A stretch of DNA of 47,257 nt from Vicinamibacteraceae bacterium (GTDB lineage Bacteria > Acidobacteriota > Vicinamibacteria > Marinacidobacterales > Marinacidobacteraceae). Both the position numbers and the translations under genes were made by a program. Each line of letters starts with the position of its first letter. Position 1 is the first letter of the stretch. This document shows, one piece after another, positions 1-10,337 of the stretch. Below the pieces are notes generated by a model. It was not told where the DNA came from. It was given only the letters and a program-made list of their open reading frames with translations, and did not search any database. The stretch lies in NCBI GenBank assembly GCA_012271265.1, contig JAAXGQ010000104.1, positions 1-47,257 on the forward strand, in the 5' to 3' direction.

Positions 1-113
1 GACAAAGCCTACCGAGCTCGTGCAGGGGGGGGGGGCCAAGTTGCGGAACACTGCCGCGGCAGCGTGCCGGGAAGCCATGGAGCCGCAGTGCGTCGCGCCC
101 CGCCGGCCCTGAA

Positions 114-1094
114 CTAGCGGGTGAGGACGGTGGCCCGCACGGTGGCGCCGTCGAGGAGCAGCGCCTGGCCGACGCCCTTCCGGTTCCGGACGTGGCGCTC
201 CTCGCCGAGGCCGAGTCCCGGCTCCACCCGGCAGACGGCGTGGGTGATGCCGGAAAGCGCCCGCAGGACGTAGTCCGTTGAGGGCCGACCCCGCGCCGTG
301 GGCGGCTCCATGAGATAGGAACGGATCAGCGCCGACCAGTGGGCCCGGAGCAGCTCCGGCGCGCCAAAGATCTCGGTGGCCACGACCCGGGGTCCGTGCG
401 TGACCACGAATCCGCATTGACCTGGAAGCGGACCGAGCCCGCTCAGCTCCTCCACCGCATCGCCGCGCCGGCGGTCCCGCTCAAACACCGCTTCGGCGGC
501 GGCCATCGCGGACGTGGGGGCGGCGGCCGCGACTCCCATGGCGTCGAGGCGCTCCTCCACCCGCGCCCAGACGGCGCCCTGATCGCTCCTCCGGTCCCGG
601 GGCGACCGGCCCGGCGCCATGACTCTTCTCGCGACCGACTCCTCGACGGTGCGGCGCGCCTGCCGGGGGCTGAACGTCTTCGCGTGGGTGAAGTCCCTCC
701 TCCGACCCCAGCGTCCCGCCTCGAGGCAACTGACCGGGATCCGGAGTCTGGCGGCGGCCGGAATCAGGACGTTGACGTTGATCACCCGGTTCTGCTTGCC
801 GCCGACAAACTGCTGACCCTCGAGCAGCAGGATGGGGATCTCCTTGCGGTTCAGGACCTGGAGCGCGCTCACCTCGGCGTGGTCGAGCTCGTCGACCTCC
901 CACGCGGCTTCACCTCCGGTCGCGATGGGCGGAAGCTCGTTGCCGGGCAGGTAGATGGGGAAGAACGAGATCCCAAGTCGGGTGATCGGCCTCCCCACCG
1001 GAGCGTGCTCGAGGTTCACGAAGCCGGTGCGCTCTCCCCCTGACGCTTCCCCGCCGTCCGTGTGTTCGCTGTGATTGGTGGTTCTGTCTGTCAT
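114..1094 (-). CDS. ARPP-1 / DUF6569-like family protein
   Basis: 326 aa ORF with ILLLEGQQFVGGKQNRVINVNVLIPAAARLRIPVSCLEAGRW, characteristic of ARPP-1-type proteins; GGAGGGG Shine-Dalgarno-like sequence upstream of the start. Confidence 0.75.
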   Translation of the reverse strand: MTDRTTNHSEHTDGGEASGGERTGFVNLEHAPVGRPITRLGISFFPIYLPGNELPPIATGGEAAWEVDELDHAEVSALQVLNRKEIPILLLEGQQFVGGKQNRVINVNVLIPAAARLRIPVSCLEAGRWGRRRDFTHAKTFSPRQARRTVEESVARRVMAPGRSPRDRRSDQGAVWARVEERLDAMGVAAAAPTSAMAAAEAVFERDRRRGDAVEELSGLGPLPGQCGFVVTHGPRVVATEIFGAPELLRAHWSALIRSYLMEPPTARGRPSTDYVLRALSGITHAVCRVEPGLGLGEERHVRNRKGVGQALLLDGATVRATVLTR

Positions 1095-1209
1095 GTTGCT
1101 GCCCCTCCGTGCCGGGCCTGGAGCAATCGTGGCGCAGACATGTCACAGAAAATGTCACTATGACGGCCAGCGCACGAAAGAGTCCTCCCCACGCCTAGAA
1201 TCGCCCCGC

Positions 1210-2250
1210 ATGTCCGAGACCGGCCCGGCCACCCCGCCGAAAGCGACCGTCGCCCGAGGCGAACGCCGCCGGCTGCTCTCCGGGATGCGGCCCACCGGCA
1301 GTTCCCACCTCGGCCACCTGGTGGGCGCCTACCGCAACTGGGTCGCCATGCAGGACGAGTTCGACGCGTTCTACTGCATCGTGGACTGGCACGCACTCAC
1401 CACCGACTATCGCGACACGAGCGGCCTGCCCGCCAGCACGCTGGAGATCGCCACCGACTGGCTCGCGGTCGGGCTCGACCCCGATCGCTGCACGCTTTTC
1501 GTCCAGTCGGAAGTCAAGGAGCACGCCGAGCTCCACCTGCTGCTCTCGATGGTGGTTCCGATCCCCTGGCTCGAGCGGGTTCCGACCTACAAGGAGATCA
1601 TCAGGCAGCTCGTCGAGCGGGATCTCCACACCTACGGCTTCCTCGGCTACCCGGTGCTGCAGGCTGCGGACATCCTCATTTATGACGCCGCGGTCGTCCC
1701 GGTCGGGGAGGACCAGGAGCCGCACATCGAGCTCACCCGGGAAATCGCCCGGCGCTTCAACGCCATCTTCGGCGATGTGCTCACCGAGCCGGAGGTCCGC
1801 CTCACCCCCTCGCCCCGGCTTCCCGGCACGGACGGACGGAAAATGTCCAAGAGCTACCGGAACGTGATCGGTCTCGCCGAGGAGGAGAAAGTGATCCGCT
1901 CCCGGCTGCGGACGATGATGACCGACCCGGCCCGGAAACGGCTCAAGGATCCGGGCGATCCCGCCAAGTGCCCGGTCTTCGATCTGCACCGCATCTTTTC
2001 CGACGAGGCGACCCGAAGCTGGGCCTCGGCAGGCTGCCGCTCGGCGGGAATCGGCTGCATCCAGTGCAAGGGCGCCCTCGCCGACCACCTGGTGGAAGAG
2101 CTCGCCCCGATCGCCGAGCGGCGGAAGGAGTTCGCCGCGCGGCCCGACGATGTGCGGGACGTGCTCGCGGCCGGCCGCGCGCAGGCCGCCGAAGCCGCCG
2201 CGGCGACGATGGAGCGGGTGCGCGAGGCGGTCCGGCTGCCCTCCGGATGA
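1210..2250 (+). CDS. trpS: tryptophan--tRNA ligase
   Basis: SGMRPTGSSHLGHLVGAYRNW (HIGH-like), KMSKSYRN (KMSKS) motif, class I aaRS layout; start set at the ATG at 1210, not the upstream ORF start at 1075. Confidence 0.95.
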   Translation: MSETGPATPPKATVARGERRRLLSGMRPTGSSHLGHLVGAYRNWVAMQDEFDAFYCIVDWHALTTDYRDTSGLPASTLEIATDWLAVGLDPDRCTLFVQSEVKEHAELHLLLSMVVPIPWLERVPTYKEIIRQLVERDLHTYGFLGYPVLQAADILIYDAAVVPVGEDQEPHIELTREIARRFNAIFGDVLTEPEVRLTPSPRLPGTDGRKMSKSYRNVIGLAEEEKVIRSRLRTMMTDPARKRLKDPGDPAKCPVFDLHRIFSDEATRSWASAGCRSAGIGCIQCKGALADHLVEELAPIAERRKEFAARPDDVRDVLAAGRAQAAEAAAATMERVREAVRLPSG

Positions 2251-3074
2251 GGGCCCGGCTCTACCTCTCCGAAACGGCCGGCACGGCCGCAGACTTCCAC
2301 CTCCGTTTCGGCGACCGCGGCGCCGATCCCCGGCGCGCCTTCGACGGGCCGCTGGAGGCGCTGCTCCGCCGGGTCCGCCGCGGAAGCGCCGACCCGCTGG
2401 AACTCGAGGTCTCGGCGATCACCGGGCAGTTCCTCGACCTGCTGGAGGCGATCGGGGAGGCCGACCTGCGGGCGGAGTCGGAGTTCGTCAAGCTGGCGAC
2501 CGCCCTCCTGCGGCTCAAGGCGCGGCGGATGCTGCCGGAACTCGCCCCCAGCGAGGCCGCTGCCCTCGACGAATCGCTGGCTCAACTGGAGGCGCGGCTC
2601 GCGGAAATCGCGCTCTACCGGGGAGCGGTGGGCGCGCTGCGGAAGCGGCTGGAGGAACGGCGTGACGTCTGGGTGCGCCCGCTCCCGACCCCGCCGATCA
2701 GCACGGACGACGCCGCGCCGGCGGCGGCACGCCCCTTCGCGGGCGTGGACCTCGTGGACGTGGTGGAGGCGTTCCGCCGGGTGGTGGAGCGCGCCCGCTC
2801 CCGGCCCCCGGTCCCGGTCCCCGAGCGGCGGGTTTCCCTGCGGCGGCTGATCCAGCGGATGGACCGCGCCCTGGCGCCGGGAAGGCGCTGCCTCCTGGAG
2901 GACCTCGTCGCCGAGCTGCTCGACGGCGCGGCGGAGCGCGCGGAGCTGGTCGCAGCCTTCCTGGCGGTGCTCGAACTGGTCCGACGGGGGCGGATCGCGG
3001 TCTTCCAGGAGCAGATCTTCGCCCCCATCGAGGTGGAGGGGAAGCCGGCTGGCGCGGCCGGCCTGGCCAGCTGA
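2247..3074 (+). CDS. scpA: segregation and condensation protein A
   Basis: FDGPLEALL, EFVKLATALLRLKARRMLP motifs; ATGA overlap with the trpS stop; followed by scpB. Confidence 0.92.
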   Translation: MRARLYLSETAGTAADFHLRFGDRGADPRRAFDGPLEALLRRVRRGSADPLELEVSAITGQFLDLLEAIGEADLRAESEFVKLATALLRLKARRMLPELAPSEAAALDESLAQLEARLAEIALYRGAVGALRKRLEERRDVWVRPLPTPPISTDDAAPAAARPFAGVDLVDVVEAFRRVVERARSRPPVPVPERRVSLRRLIQRMDRALAPGRRCLLEDLVAELLDGAAERAELVAAFLAVLELVRRGRIAVFQEQIFAPIEVEGKPAGAAGLAS

Positions 3075-3078
3075 GTCC

Positions 3079-3774
3079 GTGCCCTCCGAGGACGCGCCGG
3101 CGCCGGCGCTCCGGATCTGGACGCCGGACGGCGCAAAAGCGGGACCTGACGGCCGGGCCGGTTCCGACGCCGACCGGCTGGCCGCCGGGGTGGAAGCGCT
3201 CCTCTTTTCCTCCGGCGTTCCGGTTTCGCTGCAGCGGCTCGCGGCCGCGCTCGAGGTCGAGCCGGCCGGAATCCGTCAGGCGATCCGGCGACTGGAGCAG
3301 CGGCGGGGCCGGGACGCCTCGGGCCTCCGCCTCGCCCGCATCGCCGGCGGCTTCCAGCTCACCACGGCGCCGGCGTTTCGCGGCGCCATCGAGCGGCTGC
3401 TGTCCCCGAAGGGCGATCGGCGCCTCTCCGAGGCCGCGCTGGAGGCCTTGTCGGTGATCGCCTACCGCCAGCCGATCACCGTGCCGGAGCTGAACGCGCT
3501 CCGCGGCGTGCGCTCGCAGGGGGTGGTCGCCACCCTGCTGCAACGCCGCCTCATCCGGATCCGCGGCCGGAAGCGCGTCGTCGGCCGACCTCTCCTCTAC
3601 GGCACCACCCCCGCCTTCCTGGACCGGTTCGGGCTCTCCGCCCTCGACGATCTGCCCGAGCTCTCCGAGGTCGAAGGTCCGGACGCAGCGGCGCAGGTCA
3701 TCCCGGGTCTCGAAGCGTCCGCCGCGGGGGGAACCGAGCGGGACGCGGCGCCGCAGCCGGGGGAGGACGCCTGA
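3079..3774 (+). CDS. scpB: segregation and condensation protein B
   Basis: EALLFSSGVPVSLQRLA ... LSEAALEALSVIAYRQPITVPELNALRGV ... RIRGRKRVVGRPLLYGTT; GTG start. Confidence 0.93.
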   Translation: MPSEDAPAPALRIWTPDGAKAGPDGRAGSDADRLAAGVEALLFSSGVPVSLQRLAAALEVEPAGIRQAIRRLEQRRGRDASGLRLARIAGGFQLTTAPAFRGAIERLLSPKGDRRLSEAALEALSVIAYRQPITVPELNALRGVRSQGVVATLLQRRLIRIRGRKRVVGRPLLYGTTPAFLDRFGLSALDDLPELSEVEGPDAAAQVIPGLEASAAGGTERDAAPQPGEDA

Positions 3775-3776
3775 AC

Positions 3777-5306
3777 ATGGCAGCCGAGCGACTTCAGAAG
3801 GTCATCGCCGCCGCCGGCATCGCGTCCCGCCGCGCTGCGGAGCGGCTGATCGCGGAGGGCCGGGTGAAGATCGACGGCCAGGTCGTGCGTCGGCCGGGAG
3901 TCAAGGCCGATCCGCAGGTCAGCGAGATCCGGGTGGACGGCCAGCGGCTGCGCCCCCGGCAGCGGCCCCGGCGCTACGTCATCCTCAACAAACCGATCGG
4001 CTGCCTCACGACCCGGTCCGATCCGAAGCGGCGCCCGACGGTGATGGATCTGGTGCCGGCCGGCTTCCGCTCGCTCGTCCCGGTGGGCCGCCTCGACGGC
4101 AACAGCTCGGGACTGATCCTGCTCACCGACGACGGCGAGCTCGCCTACCGCGTCACCCACCCCCGCTTCCGGCTGCCCAAGGTGTACCTGGCGACGGTGC
4201 GGGGCCTACCGGAGGAGAAGGTGCTGGACCGCGCCTGCCGCGGCATCCGGGTGGACGGGCAGCACCTCCGCCTTGACCGGGCCGAGGTCCTGACCCGCTT
4301 CCCCCACCGCTCGGAGGCGAAGCGGCGCTCCCGGCTCATGGTCACCCTGCGCGGGGGCAGGAACCGGGAGATCCGCCGGGTGCTGAGCGTCCTGGGGCAT
4401 CCGGTGCTGGAGCTTCACCGCACCCGGATCGGGAGCCTGGTGGACACCGGGCTGGCCCCGGGCCGCTGGCGCAGGCTGGCGCCGGCGGAGGTGGAACGGC
4501 TGCGCGAGGCGATCCGTCTGGCGACCGGACGGAAGAAGGCGACGGCGGCGATTCGGGATGGCGGACCGGTCGTTCCGGCGACAACCACGGAGCCGGGGGC
4601 GCGGGGGCGCGGGACGGCTTCCGGGGTGACGCCGGCGTTCGTGGTGGCGGTGGACGGCCCGGCGGGATCGGGCAAATCCTCGGTCGCCAGGGGGTTGGCG
4701 GAGCGCTTCGGTCTCCCCTGGTTCAACACCGGGGCGTCGGTGCGGGCGGTGGCCCTCGCGGGGATGCGGGCGGGGGTGAACCTCGACGACGGGCCCGAGG
4801 TGCGGGGGCTGGCCTACCGGGTGGTGCTGGACCCGGCAGGAGGGGTCTACCTCGACGGCGAGGAAGTGTCGCGGGCGGTGCGGGCGCCGGAGGTTTCCCG
4901 GGGCGCCTCCCGCGTGGCCGTCCATCCCGAACTGCGCGAGGTCCTCGTCGGGCAGTGGCGTCGGGCCGGCTCAGGCGGCGGCGTCATGGAGGGACGGGAC
5001 ATCGGCACCGTGGTGTTCCCCGACGCCCCGGTCAAGATTTTCCTCGACGCCCGACCCGAGGTGCGGGCGGCGCGGCGCTCGGTGGACGAGGGGGACCGGG
5101 ATGTCGGCGCGGTCGCCGCCGAGATGCGCCGCCGCGACCGGACGGATTCCGGCCGCGCCGCCGCCCCGCTGCGGCGCGCCGCCGACGCCCATCACCTCGA
5201 CACCAGCGACTGGACCCTCGAGGAGACCATCCACCGCGCCGCCGCCCTTGTCGCCGCCGCCCCCGGGGCGCCCCCGCCCAAGGGATCGCGCGAGATCTCC
5301 CGGTAG
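3777..5306 (+). CDS. Fused rRNA pseudouridine synthase (RluB/RsuA type) and cytidylate kinase
   Basis: N-terminal S4 domain plus VGRLDGNSSGLILLTDDGELAYRVTHP (PSUS); C-terminal AVDGPAGSGKSSVARGLAERFG ... GRDIGTVVFPDAPVKIFLDA ... RRRDRTDSGRAAAPLRRAADA (CMP kinase) in one uninterrupted frame. Confidence 0.9.
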   Translation: MAAERLQKVIAAAGIASRRAAERLIAEGRVKIDGQVVRRPGVKADPQVSEIRVDGQRLRPRQRPRRYVILNKPIGCLTTRSDPKRRPTVMDLVPAGFRSLVPVGRLDGNSSGLILLTDDGELAYRVTHPRFRLPKVYLATVRGLPEEKVLDRACRGIRVDGQHLRLDRAEVLTRFPHRSEAKRRSRLMVTLRGGRNREIRRVLSVLGHPVLELHRTRIGSLVDTGLAPGRWRRLAPAEVERLREAIRLATGRKKATAAIRDGGPVVPATTTEPGARGRGTASGVTPAFVVAVDGPAGSGKSSVARGLAERFGLPWFNTGASVRAVALAGMRAGVNLDDGPEVRGLAYRVVLDPAGGVYLDGEEVSRAVRAPEVSRGASRVAVHPELREVLVGQWRRAGSGGGVMEGRDIGTVVFPDAPVKIFLDARPEVRAARRSVDEGDRDVGAVAAEMRRRDRTDSGRAAAPLRRAADAHHLDTSDWTLEETIHRAAALVAAAPGAPPPKGSREISR

Positions 5307-5412
5307 GGGGACCTGTCCTCACCGACCTGCGCTCCGAGCCGGCGAGGGAGGCGCACGGCGAGAGCGCCGCGTGGGCGCTCTCCGACGGGTCGCCCTTCTG
5401 CCGAGGCGCCGG

Positions 5413-5514
5413 CGGTGCGGCGCAGGCCGGCGAGGACGCCGGCGCTCCATGGGGCCGGCGCTCCATGCGGCCGGCGCTCCATGCGGCCGGCGCTCCATGG
5501 GGCCGGCGCTCCAT
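5413..5514. repeat. Palindromic element: hairpin GCCGGCG-AGGA-CGCCGGC followed by four tandem 16-nt units (GNGGCCGGCGCTCCAT)
   Basis: Direct reading; 16-nt units at 5451, 5467, 5483 and 5499. Confidence 0.9.
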
Positions 5515-5642
5515 GGGGGTTCGAGAACGGATCGCGGCAGTGCGCGCCTACAGGCGCGCGGCCGCCTGTTCGTTGGTCAGGAACAGGTTCTGGACGAGTC
5601 CTTCCGGCGAGTGCTGCGGTGTGCGGCCGTTACGGCGCGGCT

Positions 5643-6572
5643 CTACCGGGCGGAGCGGAAGGCGTCCACGCAGCCTCGATAGTTGTCGGCGATCTGACGG
5701 ATGGCGGCGGCGTCCTCGATGCGGCCCGCAAGCCAGTCGGCAAGGGCGGCGCTGAAGTTCGTGCGCCCCACCGCGAAGCCGATGAACCCGTCCACCGGCG
5801 CCGCGACCCGCAGCCATGCGTGGACCTGGACCGCGTCCGAACCACGCCCAAGCACGATCGCGCCCACCCGCGCCCGCTCCGGACGCCGACGAATCACCGC
5901 CGCAATCCGGGCGGCGTCCTCCCGACGGTCCACGCCCTCGATCTTCCAGATGTCCGGCTCCACGCCGAAGTCCTGGATCTGGCGGATGGCCCGCACCATG
6001 TGTCCGGGCCGGATCTCGCTGTCGTAAGCGGCTCCCGCCTCCCGATCCGCATCCGTCGTGGCCGGCACCAGCAGCTCGAACATGAAGAGCCGCCGCTCCG
6101 GGCCGTGCAGGTAGTCGGAGACGAGCTTCAGCCGCGTGAGCTGTTCGACGTTCGTCGCGACGTCGTCGTCAGGATGGAGTCGCACCAGCACCTTGACGAT
6201 GTCCGGCCGGGCAAAGCGAATGTGGTTCACCCACCCGGGCCCGTACTCGAAGTCGAAGGTCGGCTGCCCCGACCGCTCGATGCAGACCGCGCGGGGGATG
6301 CCCCGGCCGGCGGCGTCGGTGAGCACCTGGCTCCCGAACTGGCTGTCGACCAGAATGCCGACCTGGCGGCGGTCCAGTCCGTCCTCGATCGCCTGGAGCA
6401 GGCCCCGGTAGATAAGGGATTTCGCCTCGGAGATCGAAGCGAAGGCATCGTCGCCGGGGCTGATCTTCGGATCTCCGGAGAACCCGAAGAACTTCTTCGT
6501 GAAGCTCCCCCGGTGGTCGAACGGCTGGATGAAGAGGGGCCGGTCGTAGCCGAGAGCGGAGTCGCTGTGCAT
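5643..6572 (-). CDS. DUF2090 / IolC C-terminal-like aldolase-fold protein
   Basis: 309 aa; RPLFIQPFDHRGSFTKKFFGF, LVDSQFGSQVL, MFELLVPAT, DIWKIEGVDRREDAARIA, GFIGFAVGRTNF match the DUF2090 / 2-deoxy-5-keto-gluconate-6-P aldolase-like domain. Confidence 0.8.
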   Translation of the reverse strand: MHSDSALGYDRPLFIQPFDHRGSFTKKFFGFSGDPKISPGDDAFASISEAKSLIYRGLLQAIEDGLDRRQVGILVDSQFGSQVLTDAAGRGIPRAVCIERSGQPTFDFEYGPGWVNHIRFARPDIVKVLVRLHPDDDVATNVEQLTRLKLVSDYLHGPERRLFMFELLVPATTDADREAGAAYDSEIRPGHMVRAIRQIQDFGVEPDIWKIEGVDRREDAARIAAVIRRRPERARVGAIVLGRGSDAVQVHAWLRVAAPVDGFIGFAVGRTNFSAALADWLAGRIEDAAAIRQIADNYRGCVDAFRSAR

Positions 6573-6705
6573 GGGTGGTTCGCCGCCTTTCGCCCCTGAA
6601 TTCTACGGAGAACCGGCCGCCCGCAACCGGTGCGGCCCGAGCCGCGACACAACCGGATCGCCTCCGCCGCCCCCACCTGAGGCTCGCCTAGACTTCCAGC
6701 GTCCG

Positions 6706-9585
6706 ATGGAGCCCGACCACATCGTGGTGCGGGGCGCCCGGCAACACAATCTCAAGAACATCACGGTTCGGATTCCGAAGAAGCGCCTCGTCGTCCTGAG
6801 CGGGGTCTCGGGGTCGGGGAAGTCGTCGCTGGCGCTCGACACCCTCTACGCCGAAGGACAGCGACGCTACGTGGAGTCGCTCTCCAGCTACGCCCGACAG
6901 TTCCTCGGGCAGATGGACAAGCCTCTTTACGACACCATTCAGGGGCTCTCGCCGACGATCTCGGTCGACCAGAAGTCCTCGAGCCACAACCCCCGCTCCA
7001 CGGTGGGGACGATCACCGAGATCAGCGACTATCTGCGGGTGCTCTTCGCCCGGGCAGGCGAGGCCCACTGCCCCCGGTGCGAACGGCCGGTCCGCCCGCA
7101 GAGCGCGCAGGAAATCGTGGACGAACTGGCCGCCCTCCCGGCGGGCGCCCGCTTCGTGCTGCTCGCGCCGGTCCTCCAGAACCGGAAGGGCGAGTTCCGG
7201 GGGGTGCTGGAGTCCATCCTCCGCCGGGGCTTCTCGCGGGCGCGGATCGACGGGAGCATCCGGCTGGTCGAGGAGGTGGAGGCGCTCGACAAGCGGAAGA
7301 AGCACACGATCGAGATCGTGGTGGACCGGCTGATGCGGCGGGACCCGGTGGACGAGGATTGGCGGGAGCGGGCCACCGACTCGGTGGAAACGGCGCTCCG
7401 GGAGGGGGACGGGATCCTTCTGGCCAGCGTGGAAACCCGCCCGGAGGACGGAGGGACGCCGACCTGGGAGGACCGGGTCTTCTCGGAAAAGAACGGATGC
7501 CCCGCGTGCGGGATCGGGTTCCCGGACCTCATCCCGCAACTGTTTTCCTTCAACAGCCCCCAGGGCATGTGCGAGAAATGCAACGGCCTCGGCGGCCGCG
7601 CCGAAGTGGACGAGGACCTCGTCGTGCCGGACCCCTGGCTGAGCGTGAACGGCGGCGCCGTGGCCCCCTGGGGCGCGATCGCGGAGAAGGACTCCTGGGA
7701 GTCCGCGGTCGTGCGGGCCGCCGGCGAGCACTTCCGGATCGATCTGAACCGGCCCTTCCGGAAGCTGACCCCGGCGAAGCAGCGGATCCTGCTCTGGGGA
7801 GAGGGGCGCGACCGGAAGCCGAAGTGGGTTCGGGTGCCCTGGCAGCGGGGCGTCCGCCATGCCGCCTGGGAAGGCGTGATGAACCAGCTCCGCCGGCGGA
7901 TGCGGGACACCCACTCCGGGCGGGCGCGCCGCTACTACGGCCGCTTCTTCTCGACCCGCACCTGCCGCGCCTGCGGGGGCAGCCGCCTTCGGCCGGAGGC
8001 GCTCGCGGTGCGCGTGGGCGGGCGGACGATCGCCGAGCTCTCGGCGCTGGCGATCGACGAGGCCCTGGCCTTCGTCGAAAGCCTGCGCCTGGAGGGAGCG
8101 GCGTTCGTGATCGGCGCCGAGCTGCTCAAGGAGATCGGCAACCGCCTCCGCTTCCTGACCGACGTGGGGCTCGGCTACCTCTCGCTCGCGCGCCTGGCTC
8201 CGAGCCTTTCCGGCGGGGAGTCGCAGCGGATCCGCCTGGCGAGCCAGATCGGCTCCGAGCTCACCGGGGTGATCTACATCCTCGACGAACCGTCCATCGG
8301 ACTCCACCCCCGCGACGGCGGCCGGCTGCTCGCGGCGCTGCGGCGGCTGCGGGACGTGGGCAACACCGTCGTCGTGGTGGAACACGATCGGGAGACGATC
8401 GAAGCCGCCGACCACGTCGTGGACTTCGGACCCGGCGCCGGCATCTACGGGGGCGAAGTGGTGGCCGAGGGGTCCCCGGAGGCGATCCGAGGCTGCCGGG
8501 AGTCGCTGACCGGGCGCTACCTCGCCGGGGAACTGGAAATCCCGGTCCCGGAGGAACGCCGCCGGAGTGCGAAGCGCCTCTGGATCCGCGGCGCCCGCGC
8601 CAACAACCTGAAAAATGTGGATGCGGCGATTCCGCTGGGAACCTTCATCGCCGTGACCGGCGTGTCCGGGGCCGGGAAGAGCACGCTGGTCTACGAGGTG
8701 CTCTACCGGGCGGTGGCCCGGGCGCTCCACCGTTCGGAGAAGCCGGTGGGCGCCCACCGCCGCATCGAAGGGCTCGATCAGGTCAACCGCGTCGTGGATA
8801 TCGACCAGTCCCCCATCGGACGGACCCCCCGTTCGAACCCGGCGACCTACACCAAGGTGTTCGACGGCATTCGCCAGCTCTTCGCGGCGCTCCCGGCGTC
8901 GCGGGCCGCCGGCTACAAGCCGGGGCGGTTCTCCTTCAACGTCGCCGGCGGCCGCTGCGAGCACTGCTCCGGCGACGGGGTGATCCGGGTCGAGATGCAC
9001 TTTCTCGCCGATGTCTTCGTCGCCTGCGAGGTGTGCGGCGGCCGCCGGTTCAACGACCAGACGCTGACCGTTCGCTATCAGGGGCTCTCCATCGCCGAGG
9101 TCCTCGACCTCAGCGTGCGGGAAGCGGTGGAGGTGTTCCGCGCCCAGCCGGGGATCGCGCGGATCCTCCACACGCTGCTCGACGTCGGGCTCGGATACAT
9201 CCGTCTCGGGCAACCCTCACCGACCCTTTCCGGGGGCGAGGCGCAGCGGGTGAAGCTGTCGCGGGAGCTGGCGAAGCGCGCCACCGGCGACACGCTCTAC
9301 ATTCTCGACGAGCCGACCACCGGACTTCATTTCGACGACATTTCCCGGCTGCTGCAGGTCCTCCACCGGCTGGTCCGCGCGGGCAACACCGTGGTCGTGA
9401 TCGAACACAACCTCGACGTCATCAAGACCGCCGACCACGTGCTCGATCTCGGTCCCGAAGGGGGGGGCGCGGGAGGCCGGGTCGTGGCCGCCGGAACCCC
9501 CGAAGAAGTCGCCGAGGTCCCTGAGTCCCAGACCGGGCGCTACCTCCGGGACATCGTCCTGCCGGCGGCGCGCCGGGTCTCCTGA
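6706..9585 (+). CDS. uvrA: excinuclease ABC subunit UvrA
   Basis: [14 protein letters not shown], two Walker A motifs, zinc-binding CxxC pairs, [17 protein letters not shown] and [18 protein letters not shown] signatures; start at ATG 6706. Confidence 0.97.
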   Translation: MEPDHIVVRGARQHNLKNITVRIPKKRLVVLSGVSGSGKSSLALDTLYAEGQRRYVESLSSYARQFLGQMDKPLYDTIQGLSPTISVDQKSSSHNPRSTVGTITEISDYLRVLFARAGEAHCPRCERPVRPQSAQEIVDELAALPAGARFVLLAPVLQNRKGEFRGVLESILRRGFSRARIDGSIRLVEEVEALDKRKKHTIEIVVDRLMRRDPVDEDWRERATDSVETALREGDGILLASVETRPEDGGTPTWEDRVFSEKNGCPACGIGFPDLIPQLFSFNSPQGMCEKCNGLGGRAEVDEDLVVPDPWLSVNGGAVAPWGAIAEKDSWESAVVRAAGEHFRIDLNRPFRKLTPAKQRILLWGEGRDRKPKWVRVPWQRGVRHAAWEGVMNQLRRRMRDTHSGRARRYYGRFFSTRTCRACGGSRLRPEALAVRVGGRTIAELSALAIDEALAFVESLRLEGAAFVIGAELLKEIGNRLRFLTDVGLGYLSLARLAPSLSGGESQRIRLASQIGSELTGVIYILDEPSIGLHPRDGGRLLAALRRLRDVGNTVVVVEHDRETIEAADHVVDFGPGAGIYGGEVVAEGSPEAIRGCRESLTGRYLAGELEIPVPEERRRSAKRLWIRGARANNLKNVDAAIPLGTFIAVTGVSGAGKSTLVYEVLYRAVARALHRSEKPVGAHRRIEGLDQVNRVVDIDQSPIGRTPRSNPATYTKVFDGIRQLFAALPASRAAGYKPGRFSFNVAGGRCEHCSGDGVIRVEMHFLADVFVACEVCGGRRFNDQTLTVRYQGLSIAEVLDLSVREAVEVFRAQPGIARILHTLLDVGLGYIRLGQPSPTLSGGEAQRVKLSRELAKRATGDTLYILDEPTTGLHFDDISRLLQVLHRLVRAGNTVVVIEHNLDVIKTADHVLDLGPEGGGAGGRVVAAGTPEEVAEVPESQTGRYLRDIVLPAARRVS

Positions 9586-10307
9586 TGATTTTCCAGCGAG
9601 GGGCCGCGCCCGCATTCGGGGGCGCCCTGACCCCCGCCACGAAGCGCCTCATCTACATCACCGGCGGGGTCTACCTGCTCCAGGCGCTGGCGCCCACGGT
9701 GACGTCCATCTTCGGGCTGATTCCCCCGGCCGTCTTCCGCTTCGAGGTATGGCGCCTCTTCACCTACATGTTCCTCCACGGGGGCCTCTGGCACCTGCTG
9801 CTGAACATGCTGGTGCTCTACCTGTTCGGGTCCCAGCTCGAGGCGCTCTGGGGCGCCCGGCGGTTCACCCGCTACTACCTGCTCTCGGGCGTGGGAGCGG
9901 GGCTCTTCACCCTGATTCCGCTGGAAGCGTTCTTCCACGCGAACCACATCGGCGCCTCCGGAGCCATCTACGGTCTGCTGCTGGCCTTCGGCATGCTGTT
10001 CCCCGAAGCCCGGGTCTACGTCTTCCTGGTGCTGCCGATGAAGGCCCGCCATCTGGTGGTGGTGCTGGGCTTCATCGCCCTCGCGAGTTCCATTTCGGCA
10101 ACGGGCGACGGCATCTCCCACATCGCCCACCTGGGGGGGCTGGCCGCGGGGTACGTGCTGCTGCGCCGGGAGCGGCTGCTTCCGCCCGGAGGCTTCCGCT
10201 TCGGATTCCGCCGGCTTTGGGCGGACCTCCGCCGGCGGCAGCAGCGCCGGCGGTTCGAGCGCTTCTACGAAGAAGAGCGGCGGCGCCGGCGCGAAACGCT
10301 GCACTGA
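9585..10307 (+). CDS. rhomboid family intramembrane serine protease
   Basis: Multi-TM; FTYMFLHGGLWHLLLNMLVLYLFG, GASGAIYGLL (catalytic Ser), HIAHLGGLAAGY (catalytic His). Confidence 0.92.
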   Translation: MIFQRGAAPAFGGALTPATKRLIYITGGVYLLQALAPTVTSIFGLIPPAVFRFEVWRLFTYMFLHGGLWHLLLNMLVLYLFGSQLEALWGARRFTRYYLLSGVGAGLFTLIPLEAFFHANHIGASGAIYGLLLAFGMLFPEARVYVFLVLPMKARHLVVVLGFIALASSISATGDGISHIAHLGGLAAGYVLLRRERLLPPGGFRFGFRRLWADLRRRQQRRRFERFYEEERRRRRETLH

Positions 10308-10337
10308 CCGGGGATCAGGACCCCGGTCGAAGCGGAA

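Noticed and set aside
6688-9213. 841-aa minus-strand ORF antisense to uvrA
   Set aside because: uvrA has complete ABC and zinc-finger signatures; the antisense frame shows no recognisable domain.
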